NCBI GenBank assembly: GCA_022360175.1
Contig: JAKSDI010000028.1
Coordinates: forward strand, 1-37,941
From: Chitinophagales bacterium
GTDB lineage: Bacteria; Bacteroidota; Bacteroidia; Chitinophagales; Saprospiraceae
Direction of reading: 5' to 3'
DNA length: 37,941 nt
Both the position numbers and the translations under genes were made by a program. Below are positions 35,213 to 37,941 of this stretch, piece by piece (position 1 is the stretch's first letter; every line of letters begins with the position of its first letter). The notes below the pieces were generated by a model. That model was not told where the DNA came from. It saw only the letters and a program-made list of their open reading frames with translations, and did not search any database.

Positions 35213-35372
35213 AAGCTATTTGAATTTAACACTTCGATTTTGTTATGCCCTTTTTTCCGTCTCCCATCGTTGGCAAAATACTCATTTAGCTATGGCTAAA
35301 CTCCGTTTTCGCCGCCTTGATAGACATAAAAATGAGCTTTAACAAATTTCAAAAGCCAAATTCAAATAGCTT
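35213..35372. repeat. 160-bp inverted-repeat (MITE-like) element
   Basis: Perfect 15-bp terminal inverted repeats: AAGCTATTTGAATTT (35213-35227) and AAATTCAAATAGCTT (35358-35372). The inner arms continue to match imperfectly (TTTGTTATGCCC..TTTTTT..GTCTCC against the reverse complement of the right half), and the centre has TTTAGC-TATG-GCTAAA. The whole element folds as one long hairpin. It lies between the divergent ferredoxin and HEAT-like genes and encodes nothing. Similar size and shape to 8261-8424. Confidence 0.7.
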
Positions 35373-35386
35373 CTTAAGACAAAGTA

Positions 35387-35417
35387 TTGTATAAACGAGG
35401 CAAATATAATAAATTCG
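35387..35417 (+). promoter_or_regulatory. Promoter of the HEAT-like gene, nearly leaderless
   Basis: TTG (35387-35389), 20 nt, then TAAATTCG (35410-35417), a 7/8 match to TAnnTTTG, ending only 4 nt before the ATG at 35422. The predicted transcript would be leaderless or nearly so, as for rpe. Confidence 0.5.
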
Positions 35418-35421
35418 ACCA

Positions 35422-35934
35422 ATGAATTTCCGAGAAGCCTTAACAACAGAACATTCTAAGAAATTAGCATTAGAAATTGCTAATACGGTAACTGAAAACC
35501 CTCAATTTATGGAGGATTTCTGGGGTATCATCAGAGACGAGGCTCCTCCCCTGCCTCAGCGCGCCTCCTGGTCATTGGATAAGATAGTTGAACAAAATCC
35601 AGCCCTTATGGCTCCCTATCTCGAGGAAGCGATAGAACTACTCGAACGCCCCAATCACAATGCAGTGCACCGCAATATTGCCAAAGCATTATCAATGATT
35701 ACTATCCCCGAACATTTGCAGGGTATCTTATACGATTTATGCCTAAACAGAATTATAGATACCAAAGAAAAGCCAGCTATTCAGGTACATTGCATGACAA
35801 CTGCTTTCAATATCGCTAAGAGTATCCCTGAATTAAAGGAAGAGTTAGCGATCATCATTGAGGAAGGATTAGATTACGGTTCGGCGGGTTTCCGTTCTCG
35901 CGGGATGAGATTACTGAAGCAATTGAGGAAGTGA
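35422..35934 (+). CDS. HEAT-repeat-like cytoplasmic protein
   Basis: A 170-aa all-helical protein without signal or membrane segments. Helix pairs such as SWSLDKIVEQNPALMAPYLEEAIELL (about 50-75), NAVHRNIAKALSMITIPEHLQGILYDLCL (about 80-108) and AIQVHCMTTAFNIAKSIPELKEELAIII (about 120-147) have the spacing of HEAT/ARM repeats. It ends in a basic tail (RSRGMRLLKQLRK). Such short HEAT proteins usually act as adaptors; no specific role can be assigned. It converges on paaZ across a heptanucleotide repeat array and is preceded by its own promoter. Confidence 0.75.
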   Translation: MNFREALTTEHSKKLALEIANTVTENPQFMEDFWGIIRDEAPPLPQRASWSLDKIVEQNPALMAPYLEEAIELLERPNHNAVHRNIAKALSMITIPEHLQGILYDLCLNRIIDTKEKPAIQVHCMTTAFNIAKSIPELKEELAIIIEEGLDYGSAGFRSRGMRLLKQLRK

Positions 35935-36312
<378 letters not shown>

Positions 36313-36328
36313 AAATTTATATATAAAA

Positions 36329-36354
36329 TACTGCCTACTGAATACTGCCTACTG
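36329..36354 (-). terminator. Inverted tail of the heptamer array, possible terminator of paaZ
   Basis: Four units in reverse orientation (TACTGCC, TACTGAA, TACTGCC, TACTG) follow an AT-rich spacer (ATTTATATATAAAA), so array end and tail can form a long hairpin. It begins 7 nt after the paaZ stop codon and may terminate paaZ and the HEAT gene transcript. Confidence 0.45.
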
Positions 36355-36360
36355 GCCTGC

Positions 36361-37941
36361 TTATTGTTCTTTCATTTTTACCATCGTCAAAATGGTGCCA
36401 ATAGCTACTGTTTCATCTGTTTCATCATACATATCTACCAGCCATTTGACAATTCCCTTTTTCACATCTTCCTCGTCTCGTTTTTCTTGAGCGATTTTTT
36501 CTTTACAAGAAAGACGTACACCAACGGTCATTCCTGGATATACTGGTTTTGTAAATCGGAATTCTTCTATCCCATAATTGAGTAATACCGGGCCTTTTTT
36601 AGCGTGTACAAACAAGCCTGCGGCTTTTGACAAAAGATAATATCCGTGGGCTACCCGCTGCTCAAAAATGGTTCCATCCAGGGAAGTAACATCTACATGG
36701 GCATAGAAGTGATCTCCACTGACATTAGCAAAATTGACAATATCTGCTTCTGTTACAGTATGTTTGGCAGTAATCAGGGTTTCGCCAATTTCCAAATCTT
36801 CAAAATGCTTTCGGAAAGGGTGCACTTCTTTTTCTTTATACGCCGCTCCTACCTGATAAACATCCGTGATAGCAGTAATCATCGTAGGATGGCCTTGTAT
36901 TGCAGTTCTCTGCAAATAGTGTTTCACTCCTCGTACACCTCCCATTTCTTCGCCACCTCCTGCTCGGCCAGGGCCTCCATGCACCAAAAGAGGCATCGGT
37001 GATCCGTGCCCTGTACTTTCTTTTGCACTTTCTTCATTCAGAATCAGTATCCTGCCATGAAATGCTGCTGCTCCCATTACATATCGATTAGCAATTTGCG
37101 GACTGGCAGTAGCAATTGTGCTTACCAGTGAGCCTTTACCCAAATTGGCCAATTCGATGGCTTCTCCTAATTTTCGGTAAGGCATTAATGTACTCACTGG
37201 ACCAAATGCCTCAATCGTATGAGAGCTGTGCTTATTGAATGGATCATCGTTTACAAAAAGTACAGGTGATAAGAAAGCTCCTTTTTCACGGCTCCCCCCC
37301 ATCAACTCAAAATCTTCTGTATGTCCATATACTATTTCACTTTCTTTAGCCAGTTCATTTATGCGCCGTTTCACCTCTTCAAGTTGCCTGCGGCTCACCA
37401 ATGATCCCATGCGAACTCCTTCCGTTTTAGGGTCCCCTATTGTTGTTTTATGGAGTTGCTTGCTTAAAGCCAATTGTACATCCTCTAGCAAATTCTCTGG
37501 TACAATGATTCGACGAATAGCAGTACATTTTTGCCCACACTTCACTGTCATTTCCCTTCTTACTTCTTTGATAAAAAGATCAAAGGTTGGCGAATCTGGT
37601 TCTGCATCCTCTCCCAGAATAGCCGCGTTAAGACTATCTGCTTCCATATTAAATGGAACCGCATTATTAATGATATTCGGCAGTGATTTTAGTTTACGGC
37701 CAGTAGAAGCAGAACCTGTAAACGTAACTATATCCTGTGAAGTAACAGCATCCAGAATACCGTGCCCATTACCACAAACCAATTGTAAAGCTCCCACTGG
37801 TAATATGCCAGAATCAACAATATCCTTTACCATTGCCTCTGTTAGGAAAGAGGTGATTTCTGAAGGTTTTACAACCGCGGGCACTCCTGCTAATAAGTTG
37901 ACAGCCAGCTTTTCCAGCATTCCCCAAATTGGGAAGTTAAA
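36361..37941 (-). CDS. paaZ: PaaZ, bifunctional aldehyde dehydrogenase/enoyl-CoA hydratase (5' end outside window)
   Basis: In aerobic phenylacetate degradation PaaZ hydrolyses the oxepin-CoA ring and oxidises the resulting semialdehyde. The visible 526 residues lack the N-terminal part of the ALDH domain: the frame is open to the window edge and reads [21 protein letters not shown], a typical internal ALDH segment, so the Met at 37920 is not the start. ALDH motifs: [23 protein letters not shown] (glutamate), [12 protein letters not shown] (catalytic Cys), and [10 protein letters not shown]. The C-terminal MaoC-like hydratase domain starts at about [15 protein letters not shown] and has [12 protein letters not shown], with the catalytic Asp and His. 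The remaining paa genes may lie beyond the right edge. Confidence 0.93.
   Translation of the reverse strand, partial: FNFPIWGMLEKLAVNLLAGVPAVVKPSEITSFLTEAMVKDIVDSGILPVGALQLVCGNGHGILDAVTSQDIVTFTGSASTGRKLKSLPNIINNAVPFNMEADSLNAAILGEDAEPDSPTFDLFIKEVRREMTVKCGQKCTAIRRIIVPENLLEDVQLALSKQLHKTTIGDPKTEGVRMGSLVSRRQLEEVKRRINELAKESEIVYGHTEDFELMGGSREKGAFLSPVLFVNDDPFNKHSSHTIEAFGPVSTLMPYRKLGEAIELANLGKGSLVSTIATASPQIANRYVMGAAAFHGRILILNEESAKESTGHGSPMPLLVHGGPGRAGGGEEMGGVRGVKHYLQRTAIQGHPTMITAITDVYQVGAAYKEKEVHPFRKHFEDLEIGETLITAKHTVTEADIVNFANVSGDHFYAHVDVTSLDGTIFEQRVAHGYYLLSKAAGLFVHAKKGPVLLNYGIEEFRFTKPVYPGMTVGVRLSCKEKIAQEKRDEEDVKKGIVKWLVDMYDETDETVAIGTILTMVKMKEQ

Overview
The window looks like a chromosome segment of a Bacteroidota member, most likely of the Saprospiria/Lewinella-like lineage. 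The evidence is several large secreted proteins, two of which end in type IX secretion (T9SS) type A sorting domains, a CarboxypepD_reg/TonB-dependent receptor, AT-rich intergenic DNA, almost no Shine-Dalgarno sequences, and promoters of the Bacteroidota type (TTG - 17-23 nt - TAnnTTTG). The lineage is inferred from gene families and style, not from a marker gene.

Layout. 1-374: repeat-rich gap. 375-3541 (minus): a secreted GHL10-type glycoside hydrolase and a cytoplasmic alpha-helical protein of unknown role. 3542-4764: a 1.2 kb gene-free stretch with three intrinsic terminators, two candidate noncoding RNAs and a family of about 20-nt repeats. 4765-9697 (plus): ribulose-phosphate 3-epimerase (rpe), a TonB-dependent receptor followed by a 51-codon membrane peptide, an SDR oxidoreductase and a small HTH protein, separated by a 164-bp inverted-repeat element and a GC-rich hairpin repeat. 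9869-10600 (minus): a LolA-like lipoprotein. 10601-11177: a multi-hairpin repeat that also occurs at the left edge.

11178-31924 is the centre of interest. A 4024-aa secreted polymorphic toxin (minus) carries adhesin-like modules, a HEXXH protease-like motif, a Hint autoprocessing domain and a C-terminal HNH/EndoVII nuclease of the WHH type. A SUKH (SMI1/KNR4) immunity gene lies 15 nt downstream. Divergent from the toxin is an operon of two large exported proteins (1691 and 703 aa, overlapping by 4 nt), followed by a 220-aa T9SS-sorted protein. The 215-bp divergent spacer has a perfect 19-bp palindrome and a long inverted repeat. I propose that this locus is one toxin plus surface/export-partner system; the link between the two arms is inferred.

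32130-37941: a Gly-rich/PKD T9SS protein with a clear promoter, an adrenodoxin-type ferredoxin, a 160-bp inverted-repeat element, a HEAT-like protein, a roughly 380-bp heptanucleotide array, and the 3' part of paaZ (phenylacetate degradation), which runs off the right edge. No tRNA, rRNA, transposase or CRISPR array was seen.
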